Source: Hevea brasiliensis (lineage: Eukaryota; Streptophyta; Magnoliopsida; Malpighiales; Euphorbiaceae). Taken from it: DNA of 64,000 nt. Position numbers and translations under genes: made by a program. The stretch's first letter is position 1, and the number at the start of each line of letters is the position of its first letter. A model generated the notes under the pieces. It saw nothing but the letters and a program-made list of their open reading frames with translations, did no database searches and was not told where the DNA came from. Positions 49,560-59,537 of this stretch are shown here, piece after piece. The DNA is taken from assembly GCF_030052815.1 (NCBI RefSeq), contig NW_026614688.1, positions 62,001-126,000 of the forward strand, written 5' to 3'.

Positions 49560-52500
49560 TGTCACACCCTACCCCTCTGTAAGGCATAACATGATCCGTA
49601 GTATACCTAATGAATTACCAACTCCGCTTCATCGATAACCCATTAAATACATTACAAGGGATTTTCAAAACTTTTCTTACTTCTTTTACATGGTGAGCAC
49701 TATTTACAGTGTTAAAAACCTTTTTGAACTGAAGTGATAAAACTGACACATTTGACTTAATTGGAGTTTCTGTAAAAATTTTGGCAGAGTGCCATCTGTA
49801 TTTTGGATAAAACAGTTCTTCAGAAAACCTGTAAAAAGCACTTCAATATGTATTTGCAAATCTCAACTCCAATATATTTCTCAACACAACATATTTCTCA
49901 ATTCAAATCCATAGTGATTTTTCAAAGACTGAGATACAAGAAATATAATACAAAACTATTTAAGTAAATGAAATCTCGATTTACATTCACGATAATTTAC
50001 ATTTAATTACATACCAAAATATTTTACGAGAGTTTCTATACAATCGCTCAAATAATTTACATACATATTATTACATGCTTACATCAAAACTATGTACATG
50101 GGTATATCTATGATATACCTGGAGCTGATCTGAATGTATCCTCAAAGCAACTTAATCACTGCTCTATGCTCTTCTTACCTGCGACAGCATGCAAAGCTAT
50201 CGCTGAGTGGTGAACTCAGTGGTGCACAACTATAATTTAAAACATAGTACAATATACATTGACAAATTTTACAGTAAATAATTTGAGAATCTGAATACTG
50301 ATCAAATTCCAAAACTCAAAATATTCATTGCCAATAATGTAAATCATTTGTATAAATGACTTGGAGCACAAAATTCAATTTATCAAATCATGACTATCCA
50401 TTTAAGTAATTCCAACAAAATCAATTATACATAAACCATAATTGAAATCACAATTTCTTACCATTCAAAAGCCATTCTGTATCTCAAAAATCAATCTTTA
50501 TCTCACTAATATGCAAGACTAATCCGAAGGGCCATATTCGATGTGATTCTAACTCCCTATGGTCGGGGAGGTCGAATCTGATTCTAACTCCCTATGGTCG
50601 GGGAGGTCGAATCATCGTGCACAGTACCATCACAATAATGAATCTTCCGCAAGGGCCATAACGATAAATTAAACTTAGATCTATCCTCAAATCGAGGAGA
50701 ATCTAAGCCTGCACGCATACCATGGTAATCAAAACACAACTCACTCCATTGTCTTCTCAACAAATGAGAGAGACGGATAATAACCTAGTCAAGCATCTAT
50801 AGTGAGATATAAAACAATATCACAATCCTTTTAGCGAGCATAAATCACAATATAATTCGATTCAAAGTCAATTCCAATATCCAATAATTTTTATGCTCAT
50901 CACAATTCAAATAATAAAGTTTTCATTTTTTTTCATGAATATTACCATCACAATTCAAAACATATTCTATCACAATTTTCCAAAACATAATTTACTTAAT
51001 CCATAACAATGCTTAATACTTATGGAAATACCATTTCACAAAGCCAAATTCATACATACAATAACAATTTTCAATAATCATGGAATTAAATCCAATGCTT
51101 GTTAAACATAATTCATAAGAAAAATATATCATTTAATCATATAAAATATTCAAAACAAAATCAGTTAAAAACTAGTTGTGCACAAACCTCTGATGACTGT
51201 CTCCCTGATCTGGACTCAGTGTTTCCTTCCCTTTTGCTGAGTCCTTGTTAACTGAGAAACACAATTTGAAGTGTTTCAAGATTAAATTAAACCGCTCTAT
51301 CGATGGTGTTTGGTAAATAATGCACAACTCAATTATTCACTTAATCACCTAATATACCAACCTCATCGCGTTTTAGGTAAATTAGGTCTTAGTGTCGTTA
51401 ATATGTCACATTCGATAGGGTTTTAGGTTTGGTATGTTTTACCAAAGTCATTTCCTTGTTTAGTGCATTTTAGTGCAAATTGCTGGATTCCGGGATACTG
51501 GTTTGACCTAACCGGACGATCTAGTTCCCTCGGCTTTCGGGTCTCGGTCGAAACTACAAACTTGTATATCTAGGTCTTATTGCACGTGAGGCAAAATTTC
51601 AGGTCAATCCGAGTTAAGTAGACCGAGTTATGGTCATTATACTATTGCTGGTCAAATGGTACCAATTTAGGTCAATTTTAGGTCAATTTGGTCAACTCTG
51701 GTTCGGCCAGTTTTTGGACCCGAACTTGTACAAGTTGTTTGACTTGCTTATGGTCATTTCTGGGCTTTGGTGTCTTCATAAAACTTGTAGGTATGGGTCT
51801 TAACTATTCTTGGTCAAAATTTCAGGTCAATTGGACCTGGTTTGAGTGAGTTATGGCCTAAACACTCACTGCTGCCCAATTGGTCATTTTTCAGGTCCTA
51901 ATTGCACCTAATCCGAATTGGTCATTTTTTTAGGTCACCTTGCAAGCAGAATTTTGGCATGGTTTCTCAATGAAAGTTGGCACATTTTGTGCCTAGTTTC
52001 ACCTCAAATTGGTCTCATACCAATTGAGGTTACACATTCAAGGTTATAGGCTAAAATATACACTGCCCTCAATATGCATTTCACACCCCAACTTCAAACA
52101 CACACTTACCTTTGCCATTTGTTTACTTACCTACCAAACTGTTTTGGCACATTACCAAAAGCATTTTCTACATTACATTAGCATTATTTTGGGCAGATTC
52201 CAATCACCTTCAACACACCAATAATCATTCACAATTACAATCTCTAAGTACCATTACAAACACACCTAAACATTACAAACTTTACATACACTTTACAATG
52301 TTAATTTACATACATATCATCAATCTTTCTAGGTCAATATTCTGCCCACACTTCCTTCAATATATACCATTACTCAAGTGTCCACAAGCTGCCACAAACC
52401 ATTCTTCAACATCACATTGCCGTCCCATATACCAATTTCCATCAAAGTGCATAATTCACCATATAAACATGAAATAATTCCCTAAGTTACTAAATCACCA

Positions 52501-53556
52501 TGATTAACATTATTTCTCATCAATTATATGCACAATACCTCATCAAAAACGTGACTCATGGCTGTCCAAAATGAAAACAACAATAACCCTTCAAACTCAA
52601 AATTTTCCTTCACCAAACTAACACCCATAACATGAACATAAACTTTAACAAAGAAATTCTCAAAAATGCAAACTTACCTTTAATTGTAACTTGTTAAACC
52701 TTCACCAAACTTCTCAAAATTTGTATCAATATCTTCCTTGTGATGTGTAGACCATTTTTCATAAAAGAACCTAAGTGAATGGAGTTGAAATGGAGGGAGG
52801 AAATCAAGCTCAAAGAAAACGTCAATGGTGGTTCTCTCCTTTCTTGAATTCGGCTAGTTTTATGCAAATGAGGAAGATGACTTATTCAGCTGCATTTTAA
52901 GTGTACACATGTCCCACTATGTATTTAATTAATCCCCTTAGTGGTCCACTTAGTCACTTAATCATATAATAAGCTACATTCCCACTTATTCCACATTTAA
53001 CCCATGATTTTAGTTATTTTCTTTAGGTACCACTAAACTAATTTTTCATTTTATTTTCTAAGTGTAATACTATTTATTTTTAATGGACATTTAGGTCAAA
53101 AGACAATTCGGGGTGTCAAATGACCATAATGCCCCTGTTCGGGTTACGTTCCCGATTTTTCGGTAAAACCGTATTTTGTCTGTTTTTCGATTTCTCACTT
53201 TTCTTTGTACTAATTATTTAATTTTTCTTTAATCTTTCTAATGAGATTTATACTCCAATAAGGTTCTATTTAAGTCCTAAAAATATTTTCCAGGGTTCCC
53301 CGCAGTCCAGGGCTAGTCAACGGTCCACGCCGTGACTTCCCGGTGCGGTCACCCATCGCTAGGTTTCCCGGCTCGCTTAACTTGATCACATTTCTTTGCT
53401 ATTATTTTTCCTTTGTTTTTCTTGTATTTTCTTTTCTTGTATTTCATTATTTTATGTCTCCTCCCTCGTGTCAAAGTGTAGTTCTAGGCATCCTAGCTGT
53501 CCGACAAAGACTTGTCACCTGAATGTTAACGCACTACCGAACTTTGGGGTGTTACA
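49560..53556 (-). mobile_element. F 5' LTR (3997 bp, uninterrupted)
   Basis: It runs from TGTCACACCCTACCCCTCTG next to the PBS to GGTGTTACA next to the TTCTG duplication. It is the clean reference copy for the LTR that G interrupted. Frames at 52,009-52,224 and 52,112-52,477 recur in all F/G LTRs and are not genes. Confidence 0.93.
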
Positions 53557-53804
53557 TTCTGGATAAGTCATGTCCTTATTATGAAGTATCCTCGATTGTG
53601 AACCTATTTATGATACTTTGTGCTAGAAATATTGTCACTCATATTCTTAACAACTTAAGAATAATATTTCTAACAAAATATCAATGGACCTTTTCTATTA
53701 CACATAAATATATTATGTAAACGGAAAAGTGGAAATGCCTTTTATTAATAAAAATATATACAAGATACATACTAAATGATATGCTCTAGGGCATACTACT
53801 AACA
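53557..53804 (-). mobile_element. Copia LTR fragment, part after F (3' LTR of H)
   Basis: It starts with the second TTCTG duplication and continues the copia LTR (matches 61,392-61,639) to ...ATACTACTAACA. On the minus strand the LTR therefore starts TGTTAGTAGTATGCCC. Confidence 0.92.
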
Positions 53805-53824
53805 ATCTCCCACTAGCACTAGAG
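53805..53824 (-). other. Polypurine tract of copia H
   Basis: The minus strand reads CTAGTGCTAGTGGGAGAT, abutting the LTR start TGTTAG. It overlaps the Pol stop codon. Confidence 0.88.
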
Positions 53825-54430
53825 CCATTCATTACAATATCTTAGACCTATCTTCTCAAGATGTCGGTCTAATCGAGTCCGTGACATAGGCTTAGTGAAT
53901 GGATCACCGGATTTTCACCGATGTTATTTTCTGCATGGCTACATTGCCTCGCCCAACTATTTCTCCGATAATGTGGTAGCGCCTTTCTATGTGTTTGGAT
54001 TTCCGTGAGACCTTGGTTCCTTAGCTCAGATAATCGCTCCATTGTTGTCACGGTGTAGTGGAACTCGACTCAATGGAAGGAACTACTGTAAGTTCTCACG
54101 AACTTCTTTATCCAAATAGCTTCCTTTGCAAGATCGATGCGATGAATATACTCACTCTGCAGTGGAATCTGCAATGCGTGCTCGCTTGGAACTCTTACAC
54201 CGATCGCACCTCCATTACAAATGAACACATATCCGCATAGACTTTCTATCATCGATATCTGATTGGAAATCAGAATTAGTATAACCATCCAATTGCAAGT
54301 CTCCACCTCCATAAATCAAGAATAAATCCTTAGTTCTTCTCATGTACTTAAGGATATTCTTGACAGCTATCCAGTGTTCCAAACCTGGATTGGATTGATA
54401 CCTGCTAGTCAAACTAACAGCATATGCGAT
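53819..54430 (-). pseudogene. Ty1/copia RNase H and Pol C-terminus, element H, frame-broken
   Basis: C-terminal domain of the copia polyprotein. Reading the minus strand from 54,340: DGYTNSDFQSDIDDRKSM (the D of the catalytic set is present), then in another frame CGYVFICNGGAIGVRVPSE, LQSEYIHRIDLAKEAIWIKK and KFVR (54,250-54,110). A third frame gives DNNGAI and AKEPRSH (about 54,030-53,985). The last block, DPFTKPMSRTRLDRHLEKIG with LRYCNEWL, is followed by the stop at 53819-53821. At least four frame changes fall at CTG/CAG or CGG sites. The order of motifs is the normal one for copia RNase H. Confidence 0.88.
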
Positions 54431-55412
54431 ATCCGGCCTAGTACACAATATTGCATACATTAAACTTCCAATAGCCAAGCATATGGAATCCCGCCATTTT
54501 ATCTCTTTCTTCAAGTGTCTTTGGAGACATCTCTTTAGAAAGGTGGATACCATGTCTTACTGGTAACAATCCTCTCTTGGAATCAAGCATGTTAAACCTC
54601 TTTAACACCTTTTTCAAGTATAGACTTTGGGATAAACCAATTATTCTTTTCACTCTATCTCTATATATGCGAATCCCAAGAATATAGGTTGCCTCCCCTA
54701 AGTCTTTAATGGAGAATGTATTTGACAACCATACCTTTATAGTTGTCAACATACCTGTGTCATTACCCATCAACAGTATGTCATCCATATATAAGACAAG
54801 GAAAGTGATAGCATTGTCACTAACCTTCTTATATTCACAGGGCTCATTCTCATTTTTGATAAAATCAAAGGATTTAATGGCTTCATCAAAATGGATGTTC
54901 CAACTGCTCGAAGCTTGTTTCAACCCATAAATGGATCGCTTTAGCTTGCATACCTTTGAACCATCTTGGGATTCAAAACCCCTAGGTTGTTCCATGAAAA
55001 TGTTTTCTTCAATATATCCATTGAGAAAAGCTGTTTTGACATCCATCTACCAAATCTCATAATCATAGTATGCAGCTATTGCTAATAAAATCCTAATTGA
55101 TTTAAGCATAGCAACAGGCGAGAAAGTCTCCTCATAGTCGACTCCTTGCCTTTGGCGAAACCCTTTCACTACTAGCCTTGCCTTATACGTCTCTACCTTT
55201 CCATCAGAACCAATTTTCTTCTTGAAAACCCATTTGTTCCCTATAGGTACAATACCTTCAGGTGGGTCAACAAGATCCCAAACTTGATTCTTATACATGG
55301 AATCTATCTCAAATTTCATAACATCAATCCATTTTGAAGAGTTTATATCTGATATAGCTTCTTCATAGGTAAGTGGATCATCTCCATTATCTACTTCTTC
55401 ATGAATAGACAA
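54431..55412 (-). pseudogene. Ty1/copia reverse transcriptase, element H
   Basis: This is the best-preserved coding part of H. The N-terminal half (55412-55050) contains SKWIDVMKFEIDSMYKNQVW, KWVFKKKIGSDGKVETYKAR and GVDYEETFSPVAMLKSIRI. It ends EIW followed by TAG (55047-55049), where the family normally has Gln (CAG). The next frame-aligned stretch opens MDVKTAFLNGYIEENIFMEQ and includes KLKRSIYGLKQASSSWNIHF, the catalytic LVLYMDDILLMGND (about 54,800-54,755) and FSIKDLGEATYILGIRIYRD. The frame is lost near 54,480-54,500 (ERDKM), and the other frame gives AIGSLMYAILCTRPDIAYAV and LTSRYQSNPG. Apart from one stop and one or two frameshifts the RT is intact, consistent with a moderately old copy. 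Confidence 0.92.
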
Positions 55413-55760
55413 CTCTTATTCTTCTTTATAAAGAAAACCGTATCTCACTGGTGGGTGAGATACCTTGGTTGTTCTACGAGAATAGCTGTAGATGTTTCAT
55501 CAATGGGTATAGGTTGACTAGATGGATCTATATCCATCTGATCTATTGGTTGGTTAGAATTCTCCAATTCTAACTCTATTTGCCTTCCTTTGCCTCCTTC
55601 TTAAACAAACTGTTGTTCAAGAAATGTGGCATCTCTACTTATCACAACCTTTTGTGAAGTAGGCAAATAAAAATAATATCCAAAACTATCTTTTGAATAT
55701 CCAACAAATCGACCTTTTCCGATCCGGTCTCCAATTTATCGTTGTTCACTTTTGATATAA
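55413..55760 (-). pseudogene. Copia H, variable linker between integrase and RT
   Basis: This is the spacer typical of copia Pol. On the minus strand it reads KGRFVGYSKDSFGYYFYLPT and KVVISRDATFLEQQFV (about 55,720-55,600), then a stop where a Lys/Glu is expected, and ELENSNQPIDQMDIDPSSQP with IPIDETST (about 55,570-55,495). It has no enzyme motifs. Two stops and a frameshift interrupt it. Confidence 0.8.
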
Positions 55761-56424
55761 GTTGGACAACCCCAAATGTTAACATGCTTAAGACTTGGTT
55801 TTCTTCCATGCCATATCTCATAAGGTGTGGAAGAAACTAATTTTGATGGAATCCTATTCAGAATATACAAAGCTGATTCTAATGCAAATCCCCAAAGAAG
55901 ATTGGCATATCAAGATAGCTCATCATACTATGTACCATATCCAATAGGGTATGATTTCTCCTTTCGATACACCATTCACGTGGCATTCTGGAGGAGTCAA
56001 TCGAGAAACAATGCCATGCTCTCTCAAGTATTCATCAAATTCAAGACTCAAATATTCACCTCCACGATCCGATCAAGAGCTTTAATACTATTTCTGCTTG
56101 ATTTTCTACTTGATTTAACTTCTTTAAACTTTTCAAAGGATTCATGTTTGTATTTCATCAAATACAAATACCCAAATCTTGATTTATCATCAGTAAAGGT
56201 AATAAAATAATGAAAGCCCCTCTAGCCATTTTTTTGAATGGACCACATACATCACTATGTATTAGTTCTAAAATATTTTCAGCTCTTAGCGTTTGTGCAA
56301 CAAAGGGTTTGCCCTGAAGGCAAGATTCACAAGTTGGAGTAGGCTCAGAGCCCAATAAGGATAGAATCCCCATTTTCTCCAGTTTTGCAATCCTATCTTC
56401 TACAACATGGCATAACCTTAAGTG
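55761..56424 (-). pseudogene. Ty1/copia integrase, element H, frame-broken
   Basis: Integrase of H. From the right it has CESCLQGKPF of the zinc-binding region and ENILELIHSDVCGPFKKMAR (56,320-56,215), where the first catalytic Asp is in HSDVCGP. Text across frame changes corresponds to RFGYLYLMKYKHESFEKFKE (56,190-56,125); the second Asp region near 56,075-56,050 resembles ALDRIVEVN, is badly damaged and cannot be read as SDRGGEY. It continues with the PFWGFALESALYILNR-like text (about 55,900-55,860) and STPYEIWHGRKPSLKHVNIW (55,820-55,760). The domain order is normal, but the core is the most damaged part of H's Pol. Confidence 0.85.
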
Positions 56425-56890
56425 CTAAATATATTTTGAACTTGAGTTGGTTTTCACCATGGCATTGCATTCTTTTAGATCACTTGCATTCAATTTGTGT
56501 TTGTCATTATTATCCAAATAATAAAGACCATTATTCATATAACCCGAACCAACATATTTATTTCCAAAATAAATATTGCAAACATCATCTGTGAACTGAA
56601 ATTCATAGCCATTTCTAGTCAAACTAGATATAGAAATGATGTTGTTAAAAGCATCAGGTACATATAAAATATTATCCAAACACAAAACACGTCGAAACAT
56701 GTAAAAAGATTTAGATCCTATGGCTAAAGCCTCAAAACTTGAGCCATTGCCCATCCGGACTCTAATATCTTGAGAACGCAAGTCGCTACTATTTGCTAGT
56801 TCCCATATCATTAGAAATGTGAAAACCGCACCAGATCTAAGACCCAAGTCAGAGATGAACTATGAGTATCATCGAATCTAAATAACAAGA
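56425..56890 (-). pseudogene. Ty1/copia protease and pre-integrase region, element H
   Basis: A 140-residue open stretch (56847-56425) contains LRSGAVFTFLMIWELANSSD, RVRMGNGSSFEALAIGSKSF, RRVLCLDNILYVPDAFNNII and SISSLTRNGYEFQFTDDV, followed by the pre-integrase text KYVGSGYMNNGLYYLDNN. The protease catalytic motif would be LDSGA: the DNA around 56,845 shows LGS/LDL in alternate frames with GAV following, so one base is missing exactly at a CTG and one extra T sits in the next T-run. This is why the Asp is not seen in the long frame. Confidence 0.85.
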
Positions 56891-57752
56891 TATGGACATA
56901 CCTTCCGAAGGTGTGTCCTTCTTGTCCTTCTGAGAAGCAAGATACTCTGGCGCCTTTTCGATGCCCATCCTTTTGGCAAGGGAAACACTTTCCTTTGCCT
57001 TCATCACTTTAGTCTTCCTTTTACTGCTTAGCTATTTTCTTATAAGGACCAGAAATCTGAGATTTCTTTTTCTTATTGCCCTTCTTCTTGTTGGACTTTC
57101 CAGCAAAAGAAGATGCAATCAAAGCTACCTCTTTTCCTTTATTGCTCGGCATATTCTTTTGGGTAATAATCAGCATGTTGAGTAAACCAGCTAAGGTGCA
57201 TTCCTGTTGAGTCATATGGAAATTTGTCACAACATTCCCAAAGACTCAGGAAGGGATCAAGGATCAAATCCGTCGAGAGTTGGAAATCCATGTTGAAGTC
57301 AAGATGTTCCAAGCTCAATCACCAATCATCTTGTGGACACGATCCCCAAGATTCTATCCTCGACATCCTCATACGAATAGCCGTCTAGATATCTCATACC
57401 TAGCATTCTCTTGTCGCCAGCTCACCATACAACTCTTGTAGGTGAAGGAGGATCTCACTCGCACTCAACATGTTCTCATGCTGCTTTTGTAACTCATTAC
57501 TCATGGAAGCAAACATGTAACACTTAGCTCTCATATCATGCTCCATCCACTTATCCAAAGTTTTATGTTCCTCTTGTGTGGCCTCTGGAGGAAATGGACC
57601 AGGACCATTTGAAACTAGAACATATCCTATATGTTCAAGGTTCAGGACAATATTCAAATATCTTATCCAATCGCATGATTAGGTCCTGTCAACCTATTGC
57701 GATCAAGTATGCTTGCAAGGATATTGGATGGTGATGGTTGTTCTGTGCTCAT
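56891..57752 (-). pseudogene. Ty1/copia Gag with zinc knuckle, element H
   Basis: It starts at the ATG at 57752 (MSTEQPSPSNILASI), then LNLEHIGYVLVSNGPGPFPP, EATQEEHKTLDKWMEHDMRA and KCYMFASMSNELQKQHENML (57657-57480), SASEILLHLQELYGE, and, after frame changes near 57,420 and 57,250-57,370, TNFHMTQQECTLAGLLNMLI with SNKGKEVALIASSFAGKSNK. A zinc-knuckle remnant, KCFPCQKDGHRK, lies at about 56,996-56,955; its last Cys is lost after a frameshift. It is homologous to C gag (11,134-11,803). H keeps Gln and Arg codons where C has TAG stops. Confidence 0.9.
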
Positions 57753-57953
57753 TTTTATCAGAAAATTAACTGCAAAAAATAATCAGATTAATTAGTAAAT
57801 GTATCATGTAATTAACCAAAATGATTATGGTCTTTTAATCAAATTGGTCCTCCCATTAACTTAGCGAATCCTACACTTCTAAAGTAGAAAACGAAAATCC
57901 TAGTTGGATGGGTTTCTAGTGGGTGATTGAATTCTTATAATTCTATTGATCAT

Positions 57954-58168
57954 CCTCAGGTACATCCATTATTGGAATTACAATAAACTATAAGTGAGCA
58001 ACTCCTTGCCCATCACATCTCATGTGAGGTTCAATCCTTTACCGAGCCCCTAATGCTCAAAATCTCAGGTACATCCATTATTGACTTATCTTGCATTAGT
58101 TAAGTTGATCCCATTGAGCCAGTAATTATGCAAATAATTTTAATATCCTCAGGTACATCCAATATTGG
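57954..58168. repeat. Three dispersed copies of a 20-bp motif in the copia leader
   Basis: CTCAGGTACATCCATTATTG at 57,955 and 58,064 and a one-base variant (CATCCAATATTGG) at 58,147-58,168, spaced 110 and 83 bases. Element C keeps one degenerate copy (CACGCACATCCATTATTGG, near 12,010). Confidence 0.75.
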
Positions 58169-58925
58169 CCATCAAACTATTTACATATTTACAACATCTC
58201 ATGCTTAACAATTATTCTTAAGAAAATCTCTTAAATTAATTACATCTTATGCAACTATTTAAAATTTCTTAAAATAATTACCCCAATGGAGGGCCTATGT
58301 TATAATTACTTTAATTATAACATTTCCAACTTAATCATTTGTTTGGAAGATTTTATGGTCATTCTAATTACTATTAAGGTCTCACTTTGCACATTATCCA
58401 ATTAGCATGCATATATCATGTAATAGCATACATTCCCATACATCTCATGCATTCATGGATAAGCAATAAATATGGTATGATCATGGACTTTCTAAGGGAT
58501 TCAATTCTGAGCCACTAAGAATTGAATCAGGACATTCCTAGGTGCATTTCATTCATTCATTTTACAAGAGTTGCTGAAGGAGTACATAATCAACACTTGA
58601 TCTTGAATTCACACTTTGGTCCCACCAATGCTCTTGACCTCCTTGAACTTCTTGCAATCCAATATTACATAGCAATCCTTGGCATACCAAGGTGAATTTA
58701 CAAGAACTTAAATAAATGAAATTACAACCAAAAAATTATTACAAACTTAATAATACATGCCCAAAATAAATTAAAATAAATTAATTAATTTACAATCCCA
58801 AAGAAACATAAAAGAAATAAATCCAATCACATTGGTCTTTTATAGTCCATGATCATCCATCATGCATATCACTATTTAACAATTAAATAAAACATACATA
58901 CTTAAATTAAATTGAATATCTCATA

Positions 58926-59272
58926 TTCAACTTAAAAATCTAGATTTGAATATGATTAAAATAAATTTAAAAATTCAGATTTGAATCTTATTCAAACAAA
59001 TTTAAAAATTCAGATTTGAATCACATTCAAACAACTTTAAAAATTCATATTTGAATCACATTCAAACATTTTTTAAAAAAATCAGATTTGAATCACATTC
59101 AAACATTTTTTAAAAAATCAGATCTGAATTTTATTCAATCAATTTTAAAAAATCAGATTTAAATATGATTCAAACAACTTTAAAAATTCAGATTTGAATC
59201 ACATTCAAACAACTTTTAAAATTCAGATTTGAATCACATTCAAACAATTTTTAAAATTCTGATTTGAATCAT
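58926..59272. repeat. Minisatellite, about ten 36-bp units, in the copia leader
   Basis: Units are built on CAGATTTGAATCACATTCAA followed by an A/T-rich spacer (ACAACTTTAAAAATT or similar). Ten copies of the GATTTGAAT-like core can be counted, several with substitutions. It lies 250 bases from the PBS. Confidence 0.88.
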
Positions 59273-59523
59273 AATTTAATTGTGTGATAAAAATTCTAAT
59301 TAAACAATTTAATTAGACATAAAATGGATCTTAGATCATACAATAATTGCACATTCACCATCCATTTACCTTTGCACACCATTGTGGTGCATCAACCCTG
59401 TGCACCATGGTGTTCATCATTTCTGCCGCCACCTTGGCTTTGCAACCAGCAATGAACTTTTGATCTCATGATCAAACACACAATTAAATCATATAAAAAT
59501 CAATCTGAATGACAAATATAATG

Positions 59524-59535
59524 GCTCTAAAACCA
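59524..59535 (-). other. Primer-binding site of copia H (two mismatches)
   Basis: The minus strand reads TGGTTTTAGAGC against TGGTATCAGAGC, two bases from the LTR end ...CCCACA. Confidence 0.8.
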
Positions 59536-59537
59536 AT

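Larger units (their letters stand above)
31908..53556 (-). mobile_element. Gypsy element F, full structure, split by G
   Basis: F is minus-oriented: 3' LTR 31908-34413 plus 45282-46774 (3999 bp without G), PPT, integrase remnants, decayed segment, gag remnants, PBS, and 5' LTR 49560-53556 (3997 bp). With G removed it is about 10.78 kb. The LTR pair has almost the same length and very high identity outside CHG-rich patches, so insertion is recent. It lacks gag core, protease, RT and RNase H, so it is non-autonomous. Confidence 0.92.
57753..59523 (-). other. Long untranslated leader of copia H
   Basis: This is 1.77 kb between gag start and PBS with no sustained reading frame. It holds three copies of a motif containing CTCAGGTACATCC (57,954, 58,064 and 58,147) and a 36-bp minisatellite (58,926-59,272). 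The part nearest gag is shared with C (11,804-12,073). A long leader of this kind could carry packaging signals, but nothing in the sequence proves that. Confidence 0.8.

Noticed and set aside
53869..54051. 60-residue frame MTTMERLSELRNQGLTEIQT
   Set aside because: It is an out-of-frame reading of the copia RNase H end; the correct frame gives DNNGAI, AKEPRSH and DPFTKPMSRTRLDRHL.
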